Shown here piece by piece: positions 44,586-57,860 of a stretch of DNA of 64,000 nucleotides. The notes under the pieces were generated by a model. It worked only from the letters and a program-made list of their open reading frames with translations, did not search any database and was not told the origin of the DNA. Within the stretch, counting starts at the first letter, position 1, and each line of letters opens with the position of its first letter. Source of the DNA: Sialis fuliginosa (lineage: Eukaryota; Arthropoda; Insecta; Megaloptera; Sialidae); NCBI GenBank assembly GCA_961205875.1, contig OY540814.1, positions 12,072,993 through 12,136,992 of the forward strand. The letters are read 5' to 3'. The translations under genes and the position numbers were made by a program.

Positions 44586-46393
44586 CAGTATTTCTCAAAC
44601 TTTTTGAATTGAATCACTCATAATTGTGATTAATAGCGAAATTTAATATCAATAATAATTAATAACAAGTTAATAACTTATCTCGAGTACATCTTTGAAC
44701 AAAATATTATTTGTATATTTTTCGACATTAACTTAACTAACTAATTGAGTTTACTTAAAATATTTTAAATTAAATTTAATGTGATGAGTGAGCGCGGCTT
44801 TGTTTTGATGTTGGTCAGTACTGAAAATACCATTTCGTATAATAGGGCGAGCGGATTACAGCTATTTCGAGTACACTAACCAACCAATCGACGTTCTAGT
44901 GGCTAAAAATGATTTTATTAAATTCTTTATATTTTTCTGAGAAAAAACATCTATATACATGATATTTTTTTATGCGGTCCTTCAAGAGGTACACACATTT
45001 TTTTGTTTAATAAATCTAAATCTGCATTAAAAAATCTGAAAAAATTATGTAAGCTTCATTGGATTAAAATAAACATTTTTTGTCTCATAAACTTTTTTTT
45101 TAAAGCTATAGTTTTGAAGATAAAAAATATTTTAACTTTAAAAATAGCGAAAAATTCGTATATTTGTGAATTTTTTTCTCGGTAACTAATTGTTCAATCA
45201 GAATAAAACATAAACAAAAAGAATCAGCCAACTTTAAACTATAATTAGATTTTTTTTCATTTTGATTATTACTGTAATTAAATGTAAAAACTTCATTAGA
45301 GCCGAACTCACTCCTTGCGCCGTAAATCGATACCATGGCTGGCTACAATTTTCGTTTAATAATTGAAATATTTAAATACTGGGATGAAAGTTTCAATAAA
45401 AACACTTTAGAATATTTTTATTGCACATTTATTTGTTACAATTATTTTCTTTATTGTTACACTTATCAAAACATCTACAAACTGAACAACATTTTAAATC
45501 TAAATCCAAACAAGAGCATGTTTTAGCTGTACAAGGAAATTTTCCGCAACAAGAACAGAAATATTTTTTGTAGATGTTCTGATAAGTATAATATTATAAT
45601 AAAGAAAATAATCGTGACAAATAAATGTGCAATAAAAATATTCTAAAGTGTTTTTATTGATGCATTCATCCCAGTATTTAAATATTTCAATTATTATTAA
45701 ATGAATGTTGTAGCCAGCCATGGTATCGATTTACGGCGCAAAGAGTGAGTTCGGCTCTAATGAAGTTTTTACATTTAATTACAGTAATGATCAAAATGAA
45801 AAAAAATATAGTTATAGTTCAAAGTTGGCTGATTCTTTTTGTTTTTGATTTATTTTGATTGAACAATTAGTTTCCGAGAAAAAAAATCACAAATATACGA
45901 ATTTTTCGCTATTTTTAAAGTATAAATATTTTTTATCTTCAAAACTATAGCTTTAAAAAAAAAGTTTATGAGACAAAAAATGTTCATTTTAATCCAATGA
46001 AGCTTACATAATTTTTTCAGATTTTTTAATGCAGATTTAGATTTATTAAACAAAAAAATGTGTGTACCTATTGAAGGACCGCATAAAAAAATATCATGTA
46101 TATAGATGTTTTTTCTCAGAAAAATATAAAGAATTTAATAAAATCATTTTTAGCCACTAGAACGTCGATTGGTCGGTTATTGTCATTTCTAAGCGAGCTA
46201 GACTCGATAATCCGCTCGCCTATAAATAAGTTGGTTGCAAATGGCAAGAGAACTGTCATTGTTAATTCAGCGAATAGTGGACACTGTTTTCACACCAAGT
46301 AAAAAATAATTGTTTGCTTACTAAACTCAGTTTATGTCATCAATTTTTCTGCGACCTTCCTAGGAGTCGCGACCCACACTTTGAGAATCACTG
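44586..46393. mobile_element. Non-autonomous hAT element with giant palindrome
   Basis: The ends are CAGTATTTCTCAAACTTTTT and inverted CACACTTTGAGAATCACTG. The host octamer TTCTATAC occurs directly on both sides (44578-44585 and 46394-46401), the 8-bp target duplication of hAT transposons. It is 1808 bp and is inserted inside the CACTA-like element. Inside, 44878-45480 and 45570-46179 are near-identical inverted arms around a spacer of about 90 bp. Confidence 0.88.
45410..45578 (-). pseudogene. Cys-rich peptide in the loop of the hAT palindrome
   Basis: On the minus strand the loop reads YKKYFCSCCGKFPCTAKTCS, then CLDLDLKCCSVCRCFDKCNN and KENNCNK with a stop. The dense CxC/CC spacing is not expected by chance in AT-rich DNA and resembles Cys-rich tails of transposon proteins. 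The upstream frame is broken, so it is a remnant. Confidence 0.4.
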
Positions 46394-47089
46394 TTCTATA
46401 CTTGTGTCGGCATGTCAAAAGAAACGCAACAATGATTTTTTCTATGCTGGTCGGGACTTGCAAATTCGAATAAAATTAAAGGTTGTTTTACACCGGCATA
46501 TGGAGCATTTATAAAGGTTGTTTTAGGCATTTTGACCAGTTTATATATAATTCATAAATAATAATTAGCAAAGATTTACTTACTTTCAAATATAAAAAAT
46601 GTTGATATGCAGATTTGAACATACCCTATTACACTTACAATTAAATTTTATCACTATTTTTTACCACAGTGAATAATTCGGTTCTTTCACAATTTTTTTT
46701 ATACACTTGATCGATTCTATGAGGTTTTTTTTATAAAACTAACATATTTCATATTCAGAAACAACATGTATATTAAAACATTTTAATAAAAAAAAAATAT
46801 TTTTTTATAATCTATACTTCATACTTGCAATTCAAGTATAAATGTTTGCTACTAATTTTACTTAGAACTGCATTCAAATTAAATTATAAATCTGCATAAG
46901 TCACAATTTTATAAAAATGCAAAATAAATATACCAAGTTTTATACTTGAAACTACACAGCAGAATTAGAAGATTACATAAAACTATATGATTGTAAGAGA
47001 CACTAGTAAAAATATAAACAAATCTAAAGTAATTAAAGTTTTACAATTTTTCAATCACTTTTTGCAATTTGGATTACGTATTTCAGTTA

Positions 47090-47790
47090 GTCATTTTTTT
47101 GATAACTGTAGTAAGATTAGACTACAAATAGGTATAGAAATTTTACAAAATTTTAGACTTGAAATTACAAACAAGAATTGTAAAAATACATAGCGCTCAT
47201 GACTTGAAAGAAATTTTGTAAAAATGCAAACAGAATTTTCAAAAAAAAGTAATGATTTGTAAATTTCCTGTAATTGTAACTGCAAGTTTCGGTTAGTAAT
47301 TTTACTATTAATCTTGGTAAAATCAAAATCCGAATATGTGTAGAAATTTTACAAAGTTTTAGACTTGAAATTACAAATAAGAATTGTAAAAATACATAGC
47401 GCTCATGACTTGAATGAATTTTTGTAAAAATGCAAACAGAATTTGAAAAAATAAATAATAATTTGTAAATTTCCAATCACTTCTTGAGATTGTAATTGCA
47501 AATTTTGGTTAGTAATTTTACAGATAAATGTGGTAAAATTAAATTCCGAATATGTGTAGAAATTTTACAAAGTTTTAGACTTAAAATTACAAACAAGACT
47601 TGTAAAAATACATAGCGCTCATGACTTGAATGAATTTTTGTAAAAATGCAAACAGAATTTGAAAAAATAAATAATGATTTGTAAATTTCCAATCACTTCT
47701 TGAGATTGTAATTGCAAATTTTGGTTAGTAATTTTACAGATAATTGTGGTAAAATTAAATTCCGAATATGTATGGAAATTTTACAAAACT
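47090..47790. repeat. Tandem repeat of about 206-216 bp, right subterminal
   Basis: CATAGCGCTCATGACTTGAA marks units at 47189, 47395 and 47611. Units also carry TTTTACAAA(G/A)TTTTAGACTT and GTAAATTTCC. They belong to the right end of the CACTA-like element. Confidence 0.75.
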
Positions 47791-48009
47791 TTAGATTTAA
47801 TTCTACAACTTTGAATGGTAAAATTACAACAAGTTTCTGACGAATACAAAAAATTTGTAAAATTGCAACCTGCTTAGTACTCTTGTTATTACAAATTGCA
47901 ATATTACTACGAATGCGTTTGAAAATTCCAATACAATACGAGAGTTTGTAATTTTACAAAGCAACTGCTTAGTAAAAATGTAGTAAATTTACAAAAATTT
48001 TTAACAGTG

Positions 48010-51000
48010 TAACTAAAGAATGTACATAATTTAAAAAAACCTTGAAAATTGTACGTATAAAAAGACTAAAATATTTTGATCATAAAAATAAATTTATTTA
48101 TATAACATATTAAAATAATATAAAAAATTTAATATCAGTAAATGCATTGCTATCTACAAATAATATCTAAAAAAAACACTCATAAAAATAATTACACATT
48201 TTGAAAATCACTGTAGCAAAGTCGATGTCACGCTAATTTTACCAAAAAACAATAAAGACTGTATTTTTAACGTTCCGTCCTTTTTTCTGGTTGAAATGCA
48301 AATTCGGCGAATTCGAGTTCAACGTTTGTCACCACATGTAGGAAGTTTTTTATTGTATTGAGAAGTATTCGTGTAAAACGTGCATTGTTTTCTCGCTACG
48401 TATAAATAATACGGTTGTGTTGCGTAACTCTAAATGATTTACAATGACAAATTAATTTCTGTACATGTGTTTAAAGTATTTATAGTAAATTACATCTTTT
48501 AAGTGCAATATGAATAATATTTATTATTTAGAACAAATATATTTATGTTTATATTATTGATAAAAATCGTTTAACCCTTTTATTCTCAGTATTTTTACAA
48601 AAAACTAACTTTTGAATGATTTATTTCTTAAGACCTACTGACACTTATTAATTAAGTTATTTAAAATTATTGTTGTTACATTTTTTTGCGGGGAGGGGGG
48701 CGAAAAGAGTAAAATAAACTTATCAATAAAAGTTTTATTATTATTATTATTATCAAATCAAAGTTTAATGTTCTGTAGTTACAGAAAAGTTACAAAAAGG
48801 TAGCTAATTATAATAACAAAAAGGTTACTAACGCAAAATTAAAATAAAATAATAATAATTTGTTGTTTAAAAATTCCTCTTGGCTATATAAAGCCTCCAT
48901 TTTAAGGAAGTTTTTTACAGTATTTTTAAATATTTTGGATTTTTCTTTTTTCCACTTGTCTGGTAGCTTTTATTTTATAAATATATTGGTTATTACGTTT
49001 TACAATAACATATTGATTACTCAACAATTTAAATGTTTAACTACACTAGAAATATACATTGTTCTAAATTAATTAGATGCATAAAATTTTACTAAAATTT
49101 TTTGTGTTCACTTTTTTGACACGCTGATTTCAAAAATCTCATGAAAATTAAAATATGACCACTGCACTGGTTCAAAAATTATGATCTTTAAAAAAATATA
49201 GAAATATCTATTAAAATATAAGGAAATAAAAAATTACTAATTAAAGAATAATTTTAATTATTTTTCATTTAAATCACATTTATTTAGACAAAACGTTTTA
49301 TTAATAGTAATATTTAAATTATATTGAATAATTAGGCCAGGTACAATAATGAAAAAATACATTTGATATTTAAAAATGTTTTGATTTCGAAATAAACACG
49401 GGCGAAACCGTGGGAAATTTCTAGTTTTATAATAATTATACTCAAAAACATTACGAATGGCATCATCGTCTGCGAGTATAAAAATCAGTACCCCTTTTGA
49501 AAAATCTTGAATACACACATGGTACAGTTGGTCCACTTACAGCTCTACCCAAAAATACAAGCCCACCTCTGATTTTACATGTGCATAAATAAATAACATT
49601 TTTTTAATACGCAGGTACATGCAAAGAGAAAATATATTTCGACCTATAAATGTTTCAGCAATTATTTATGGCAATTGAGATGCTAAAATTTAAATTATTT
49701 TATTGAGATATAATTTATTACTCATACGGTTATAACAATTCAATACCAAATCGAAACAGGCTTGCAAAAAAAATGTTGATTAATGATTTTGAATGCAAAT
49801 CTTGTTTATTTCTTGTGTTTCATTTTTAAAGTGAACATACTCGTATTCATTTAAAGAATTTAAAAATACATTTTATCATAAAATAAATTGGGTATTTTAA
49901 TAAAATAATTGAATTTGAATTACCATTATATTGGTTTACGTAGAATTTCATGTTACTTTTTAAAAATTAATAACTTTTCGTTCTGAGGAATTAATTTTTT
50001 TTTATTTCATGCATGTATATTTGCATATTATTATTGCTTCCTCGCAATATCGAAGATACGAGAAGCTTTGTGTTCGTTTTAGAATGAGACAAAAAAAATT
50101 GTTCTCCGATTTCAAAATTTTAAATTGATCTTTCTGTTTCAGGATTAAACAATATTTCTTCGTTCTAAATTTTTTTCAAAAATCAAGAGGATATTTTGGC
50201 ATCAAAATTAGCACATCGATTAAAAACCCCTGGGCTTACAAACATGGACTTTTATGTGTGCCCTTCAAGAAGAGATTTTCCGGAATCAATCCCTAAGGGT
50301 AGTGGAACTTTATTAGAGGTAAAAATTATCCCAAAAATATTGACCAAAAGGTAAAATTAGAATTTAAACCAAATACCTGACTTATTGCCATTATCTGACA
50401 GACAAGAAGAAAATAATTTATAAGTACTCAAACAATGCAACAATATTATATTTGATTTACAATTTGAAATTCATCTGACCTGATTTCTCGACAATAAAAT
50501 ATTCAGATACCACACAACAAAAAAGCGATCGAACTGCATCGGATTAGAATTATCTTGTTAGCAAAGAGATTTATCTAACGTTGCAAAACTTTCGGTTTCT
50601 ATAGAAGGCATGTGTAGGAAGATCGGCGCTAGAATATTTACAAATTGTTTACCGGTTCGCAGACAGCTGGCATTATGCTTTTTAATTGGACACGAACAGA
50701 GCCGGATCTAGGCCTACAACAAATATGGAACCTCCACTTTAGTCGGTCAAAGTTTTTTCCAGTTTAAGGCTTCACTTTCAAGAATTCTCATTTTTAGAAT
50801 TTAAAATGAAAAAAACGGAACTTTTTTTATTTTTATTTTGCATATTTTGGGGGCCCCTCAGCCACCTCTTGCCCCAGAGCTTCTAGTTACGGCCTTACAT
50901 GAAAAAAATCGAACTCGAGATTTTAACGGAATTACACGTATTGAGGGTTCCTGAACCAAAAATATGAGATTAAATACCCATCGCAAAAAGCTATCTACGC

Positions 51001-51460
51001 TACTGGAACTCTCAGAGCCCTGATGTTAAACCGGCACTGGACGCCGATCTTTCTCCTGACAAAACATAACAATAAATCAGTGGGTCCAGGAAAAACAAGA
51101 CTCGAGCAATCATCAGGTAACTTATATCATAACGGTACAACATAACAACGACATTTTAAATTTAATCACGCTTTAATAATTAATAACTTGTGGTTAATAA
51201 ACTGACGTGAGCACTGGACATAAAAAAATATTTATTAACATTGAGTTCATGTCTTGTAATTGCAAATGGTTAGTATTGTAGAGTCAGTAGGTAATTGCAA
51301 ATGAATAAATTTAGATTTTTATTCAAAGTAATTGCTCGTTAATAAACCAAAAAAAAGTAGAAAAAATGTATGTTTATCTAAATCAAATATTTTTATAGGA
51401 AAAGTAAAGTATTGGAAAAAATAAAAATCGACAAAATTCTTTGATTTATTATCCGATAGT
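48010..51460. other. AT-rich DNA without recognised genes
   Basis: 48290-48380 is a less repetitive patch with ATGCAAAT and a CGAATTCG palindrome. 49390-49430 has the retroelement phrase CGGGCGAAACCGTGGGAAAT. 50025-50160 (GCTTCCTCGCAATATCGAAG, then TTTCTGTTTCAGG) is a copy of 60645-60740. No exon was identified. Confidence 0.4.
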
Positions 51461-51468
51461 ATAACATA

Positions 51469-51843
51469 CAGGGTGTCTCAGATCAACCGTATTTGCTTAC
51501 ACTACGGGATTCCTCATTGAAAAAGCTTCATCAAAGGTATAGATGACATTAAGTACATTAAGACTTGTACTTTTTGAGATAATCGAGATTTTGTAAGTCG
51601 AAAAGGGGTCATTAAAAACTATTTTTTCTTCTTAATGGGTTAGTTAATGATATGAACTTAAAAAACAAATAATAGTTCTAAAAGTCCGATGAAGGAACAC
51701 ATTTTGATTACCTCTTTAAGACTCACTAAATCGCGATTATTTCGAAAAATATAAGGCCTAAAAAAATGTATTTTAATCTTTTTTGAAGCATATAGAGTGA
51801 GAAATCCCGTGGCGGTACAAATACGGTCGATCTGGGTCACCTG
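51469..51843. mobile_element. TA-flanked MITE with CAGGGTGTCTC ends
   Basis: The left end is CAGGGTGTCTCAGATCAACC and the right end inverts to CAGGTGACCCAGATCGACCG. Both sides have TA. Inversion continues inward to the GTAGT.TAAGCAAATACGG-type words and AAAAAGCTTCATC. No coding sequence was seen. Confidence 0.75.
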
Positions 51844-52639
51844 TATATTTTACGATTTGAAGATTTATTTGGGGTATAATTTTTTTATATTTTATATACA
51901 AGTATTATGCCAGTTTCAGGAAGAACAAGTATATGGCAGATACAACTATCTCATTCGTGAATATAGCAACCGATATATGTGTCTGTCTCTCTTAAGGTTT
52001 TTGATTGGTCAAATCCAAGATGATAGATACATATTGTTCGTGAAACCAGCGGTAAGTAAAAAAGAATATTTGTCTTAATTTCGAGAAGATTAATTTTACT
52101 GATATTGCAAAAAAATCTTGTACGTTTTTTATTATGGAATTTGAGCCAACCTAAAAGTTGAAATCACTTATATGAATCAATGATTTAAACTAAAAGCAAG
52201 CCATGAAGCATGCGGCTGAATATTATTTAAAAATCATGATGAAATATAGAAATACGAAGAATTACAGCGCATCACTAGTTAAAATCAATTTAATAAGAAT
52301 AAAAGTCTGTGAACTATAAACTATAATATAGCAATTATGCATACATTTATCTTGTGTCATTTAAAAAATACAGAGTCTGACAATGAGTCGGCTTAACGAA
52401 GAATAATTTCTCCTACTAATGTGTTTGAATTGAAAAATTATCAAAATTTTCAATTTTCGTACTTATTCCAGACATGTGCCTAAAACTCTACTTTTTGCAT
52501 AGTCCTGTAAACAATGGTAGTATATAACGAAACATTGATAAAAATATGACTAAAAGGATGCAGTTTAAACTCAGAAATTACGGAAATCCATTTTTGGAAG
52601 AATTGGGTGTTTTAGTTATTTATCTGAAGATCACATAAA

Positions 52640-53060
52640 ATTCGATTACATAAAAAACATAAAATAAATAAATAAAACCGACTTAAAAAAACAACAAAAA
52701 GTAGATATATAAAAATTAAATTAAATTTTTTGTAGTCGATTTTCTTTTTTTCTTTCTTAAGAAGTTTTAAGTCTGTTTTACTTTTATTTTTTAAAGTTTT
52801 TTTCTTTTGAGTAGTGTATCTTCAAAGTTCATAGTCAGATTTATGTCCAAACATACATAAAAAAAGATATACAGCCGAATTGAAAATACTGTTCTTTTTT
52901 TAAGACAACAGTAATATTCTGATGAAATTTATATGGGACCACCTCGGGAGTATACTCTTTTAAACAAACAAAATTTATCCAAATCAGTGCATATTTGTCG
53001 GAGTTATGTCTGAACATATATAAAAAAATATATATTAGCGGTTAAAAATAAATGAAAATG
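52640..53060 (+). mobile_element. RTE-like fragment
   Basis: ACCGACTTAAAAAAACAAC, then GGGACCACCTCGGGAGTATACT, match fragments at 15.7, 19.2 and 60.6 kb. Confidence 0.5.
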
Positions 53061-54195
53061 GACATTCTTAAATTCCTCAAGTTTCACTTTTCAATCTATA
53101 AAACATAATAAAAACACTAAAACACCGACATCAGCAAAACAGCCTGGATAATCTTAACACGTTCACTGTCCCAATGTTAATTAACATGCCACCACGTCTT
53201 CCCTGCAAACTGTAATAACATCTATTCGACATGTCTATAATGAATCACATAAACAGTGAACGTGTCAACAATTTAATAATGAATAGTACAAAAACCTGTT
53301 GATAAAACAATACATAAAATAATAGTATTTCCACAAATGACAAATAACTATCGTGAAATCACGCACATGTCTTAAAAAAATAATTCCGCATCATTGTACA
53401 AATTATTTAACATCCGCGTCAAAGAAAAATAAAATTACGTCATTTGGGAATTTTTTACAAGACTTGGATGACTGAGCACACAACCCATCCTTAATTTTCA
53501 TCTCTAAATTATATTAGAAAATAACAAGTAAATTCAAATTGATTCGGTATGCCCATAATTTAGATAATAGTTCCACCACGTGGTGTAAAATTATAGATGT
53601 GTTTTAAATTCATCTTCTTAAATGCAAGTTTCACTTTTGGTATGAATATGTAGGTAATTCTAGCGTGTAGCTAGTTCACCTTGACATTGGTAAAGAACTA
53701 TTAGCTTATCAACTGAGGGTTGGACAATTGTCGTCATGAGTCTACCTCTTTTCTTAAACGTTTTGTTGTTATTGCATTGTGTAGTTAATTATGTATTCTA
53801 CTCCGCGTCTTATCAGAAAAGTTGTTTTTAATAAAAAAAATTACACCTCTATTATATATTTTTTATAATTTATTTATTTTGTTTTTAATTTGATTGTTAA
53901 AAATTAATTATTTATTTTAATTTATATTTTATATACATTATGTGGGTTTTCACATTCTAAGTGATGTCATTTATATGTGCTTAAATGTTCTTCAAAAGTA
54001 TATGTATGTTCTAAGAAAATACTATGAAAAACATATTATGTAAATAAAATATGTGACTCATTTATAGTAGGTTGTAAAGGAATTCTAGTACAAATATAAA
54101 TAAGAGAATGATATATTTTGATATAATGTACACATTTTTTTATAAAACGTAAATATTTTTAGAATAATTTTATTGGTAGAACTAAATAAATATTC
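53060..54195. other. No recognised gene
   Basis: AT-rich DNA; I see nothing coding. Confidence 0.35.
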
Positions 54196-54198
54196 TTA

Positions 54199-54640
54199 TT
54201 TCGGGTATTATAAAGAAAAGCTAACACTATCTGTGAGGTGTCAAATCGTTATGAATCTGCTTGTGATTTTAGAGAAATAGTAACAGGGGTTATTTTAAGA
54301 AAATTTTTCTCTCTCTACACTTTTTATATTTTCAATTACAGTAAGATTTTTTTTGCTCTACACTTTCAATTGCAATGACCTTTCTTGAGTAATTTGAGTA
54401 ATTTTTCAATTACTCAAATTGACTTTTATATGCTATGCATTTTATGATGTACAATTGTCACCACTGCTTTTAAATCTCTAATTTCTATTTAACGCACATT
54501 CGTCTAGGACATTAATATAAACCATATCATTGATTAGAACTGTCAGTGGACTGTCATTTATATTTAACACCTTGTGGATAGCGTTAACTTAGCTTTTGTT
54601 CCAGAACATTAACATATTATTTTTATAAATAGTTTACCTG
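54199..54640. mobile_element. CCGGTATTATAA-family MITE with inserted repeat
   Basis: TCGGGTATTATAAAGAAAAGC opens the copy and GTTAACTTAGCTTTTGTTCC lies near its right end. Between them (about 54283-54400) is an inverted copy of the 8.6 kb repeat. Confidence 0.55.
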
Positions 54641-54649
54641 CAATTTTAT

Positions 54650-55520
54650 CATGAGCTTTCATTTCGAAAAGAAATTTAACACGTACCTGTAAAAAAAGAA
54701 AATTAAATTAATAAATGCGTACTCATAAATATAACACATAATAAATTTTGCTTTGGGTGACATAGTGATCTAAAATAGTACTAAAGTATTAATAAAATCT
54801 CATAAACTTCGGAGAAAGGGTAAACTTTTTGTGAAGTATGTGTTACACTTGTCAATTTTTAATCAATTATAAATACTTCATTTTTGTCCAATTTTACTTG
54901 ATAGAAACGTTTTACATTAATTAATAACTAACACAAAAGCATTCATATCAGCACAAATTAGCAAAGCTGTAATCTTGTATTGTGAAAAATCTCAGTAGAC
55001 GAACGTTAACGTCCTTAGAAATAACTAAAAACCAAAACATATTTTATTTTCACCAATAAATTGTGTAAATACAATTTTCAGTCGTAAACTTTAAGTACTT
55101 GTTTAATTTAATTAATTAAATCAATGTGATAAATATCTTTATAGTTACATTACAGCCCTTTAATAATATAAATTATTCTATACATAAACTATATATTATA
55201 TTGTTCTTCCTAGAAACAATTTAAAATAGTGAAACTATAATTGAGTTAAGCAATTACGATTATTTTTAGTAATGTATGCGACATTTTGAAAATCTCGCAA
55301 TTTGAATCAGGGACATGTAATCCACACTACAAGTTATTTTACTAAAATAGTTTTCAGATTGTAGACCAGTTCAGTGCACGTTGTTGCCAACTTATGAAAT
55401 CGTAAAACAAATACAGTCAAACTTCATTAATTCGAATGAATTAATGATTTCGATTATTTATTATAATAATACGCATTATTAAAAAAATAAAAAATAAATG
55501 TTGTGAACTGGGGAGAATTT
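54650..55520. other. No recognised gene
   Basis: AT-rich DNA. A pogo-type end (CAGTCAAACTTCATTAATTC) lies at about 55411. Confidence 0.35.
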
Positions 55521-55528
55521 AATGTATT

Positions 55529-57265
55529 TATGTCCGGTTTTATAAACGACCGATATTATATCTAATAATAAAATATTTTAAATAGCTTAAAACAAGTGGA
55601 ATCGATTGATCGATAAGTGATACATATTTCAATTTTAACCATAGAATTGCGCAAATTATGTGTAACTTATAACCAGTAAGCTTAGTGGCTATATAATAAT
55701 CAATAAAGGCAGTATTATAGATGTTTAGAAATGGGATAGCTATACTTATACTATTATAGGGTTGTTAGGAATATGGCATATCGGTTACGAATACAAATAG
55801 GGATATATTTTTTCTTGATTTCGGATACGGATTTGTATTAATTCGTATTTTTTTGTCCGCAGTTTGTGTTTTTGGGTTCGCCAAAGAGTAGGAAATATCC
55901 TTAATAATAATATTGGATACAGTTTCGGTTGTCAGAATAGTTTCGGACATCTGATAGATTCGATTTCGGATACATAGCTCCATAACATCACTACTGTATT
56001 TGCTAAATTTCTGAATAACTGCTTGATTATTGAAACCGGAAATTAATTAAATATTACTGATTATATCATGGTGGTATAATAATATCATCTATAAATAGTT
56101 ATATAATTTTTGTGTGCATGTTTGAGGTTATTAATATTTTATGAAAACCTAATATTTAACATCAAAAGACTAAAAAAATCTTTATCAAGTCGTGTATTGT
56201 TTCCATGATGTCACCCCATACAACTGTCATTTAATAAAAACACAGTAGCCATCGAATAAAGAATTCTATAATTTGCAGTTTCAACATTTTATTAATTTAG
56301 GTCAACATTTCACTTCCAAGACAGGTAAAATATCGAAATTGATTATTTTATTTTTATTTTTTCATTCAAATTCTAAGATTTTCTCAGTAACTATTGGACG
56401 GATTTTACGATTTTATGGATATTAACCCGGGTAACACCGGGTCCGATGCGCTAGTATGATATAAAATGTAATCTACATAGAAAGTCTATATGTTATGTAA
56501 ACTAAGTAAACATTACATTTTTTTAGTATTTTTCATTTATATTAATTAATATTTCCCTAGAAGTTGCCTATCGAGATTAAAAAGTAAGTTCTTCACATCA
56601 AACATTGATAGAAATCTTTGTTGACATGTAGATGCATAACAGTGGTATCAATATAAAGAATTATTCATTACACACTGACTCATAAAGACATAATGATCGA
56701 ATCTTCACAATGAGTAATGACCTTAGCAAGTGAATTCTAAACGCGAGGAGAAAATATTTGGCAGTATTCCTCGTGACCTGATGCTCTAAATAGATTCTCA
56801 ACAGTTGGCCGTCGAATAACAACCACGGAGATGTTCTAGGAGGTCTGATAACAATGTAGTGTTGCATAAAGTCTATACTATACTGTCCAGTGGTGTAGAT
56901 ACAAGGCTTACATGCAGACACTATCAACGATCCTTACTACTAATTAAAAATTTTAAAACAGATTAATAAATTACCGGTATTATAAAGAAGCTAACAATTT
57001 TTTTAAATTACGAAGTACTTTTATGCCCTGTATTATAAAAAAATTGCTTGAGTGCAAATGCAAATTAGTTTCCAGCTAACGTTATTTGCTAAGTGTCAAA
57101 TTGTTATGAAATTGCTTGATATTTTAAAGCAATAGTAGTAAATGTATAATAATGTAAATGCTATGCACTTGATGCCGTACACTTGGCAGCACTTATTTTA
57201 AGTCGCTGATTGAACTTATCTCGCGTGCGTCAAGGTTATGATATGTACGATTTCATTCGGGTGTG
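55529..57265. repeat. Mixed repeat fragments
   Basis: 55530 has TGTCCGGTTTTATAAACG (MITE end). 55775-55980 is a copy of the 35.25 kb GGATACGG repeat. 56425-56455 is an inverted retroelement end (ACCCGGGTAACACCGGGTCC). 56973-57260 holds CCGGTATTATAAAGAAGC and a second MITE end at 57022. Confidence 0.5.
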
Positions 57266-57801
57266 TTGTCATTTATTATAAAAAAAACACTCAATATAAA
57301 ATTACTTTAAGAACCTATGGTGCTACGAATTATTTTCTTACTTTAATTTTAGACTGCCATACCTTAAAAAATCATTCAAATGTGTTCTAATCATATGAGC
57401 CTGTAATTCTTTCATACTCTTGCAAAATAGTAGCCACGCCACTGATAACAATTGCATAAAAAAAATCTTGCGTTGTTAAATATTTTATCTATTATGCAAA
57501 TACAGCGTATCCAAAAATAGCTTCTGAATTTATGTATGTTTCGCGAAATTACTAAACAGGTTTTTAATTCAATGTGCGTGGAGTCATTCGTAGGTCCTAC
57601 TGATGTTTTCTGTCCAAATTATTCACGTGGAGAAAAGAGAAATGAGGTATTTGAAGATTTGTAAAGAGTCATTTATTTTGCTGAAATATCGCTATAAGTC
57701 AAAATGTCACAAGTTCAATTTTTTCTATAATTTACAATAAAATATCGTTATTATCTATTTGTTTTGATTTAAGTGTTCGTTCCTTACTATATTATCTACT
57801 A

Positions 57802-57860
57802 GCGCATTGGCCCGGTGTTACCCGGGGATATTAATTTAATTAAACATAAAGTAATCATGC
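57802..57860 (+). mobile_element. Retroelement terminal fragment
   Basis: AGCGCATTGGCCCGGTGTTA, then CCCGGGGATATTAATTTAAT, matches 20643 and the inverse at 56.4 kb. Confidence 0.5.

Larger units (their letters stand above)
41651..48009. mobile_element. CACTA/EnSpm-like element, interrupted by hAT
   Basis: The ends are CACTGTCAAAAATTTC and inverted AAATTTTTAACAGTG, with TA on both sides. CACTR ends, 2-3 bp target duplications and dense subterminal repeats are the marks of the CACTA superfamily. Both ends have arrays of AGTAATTTTAC-type words, as direct repeats of 219 bp (left) and about 206-216 bp (right). The inside holds a broken gene on the minus strand (42693-44100) and the hAT insertion at 44586-46393. 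No DDE transposase was seen, so it is non-autonomous or deleted. Confidence 0.65.

Noticed and set aside
45335..45721. Paired reading frames starting MAGYN on both strands
   Set aside because: They are mirror images produced by the palindrome of the hAT element, not two genes.
56089..56098. CTATAAATAG, a perfect MEF2 site, in an intron of a muscle gene
   Set aside because: In DNA this AT-rich such words are expected often by chance; there is no clustering with other muscle motifs.
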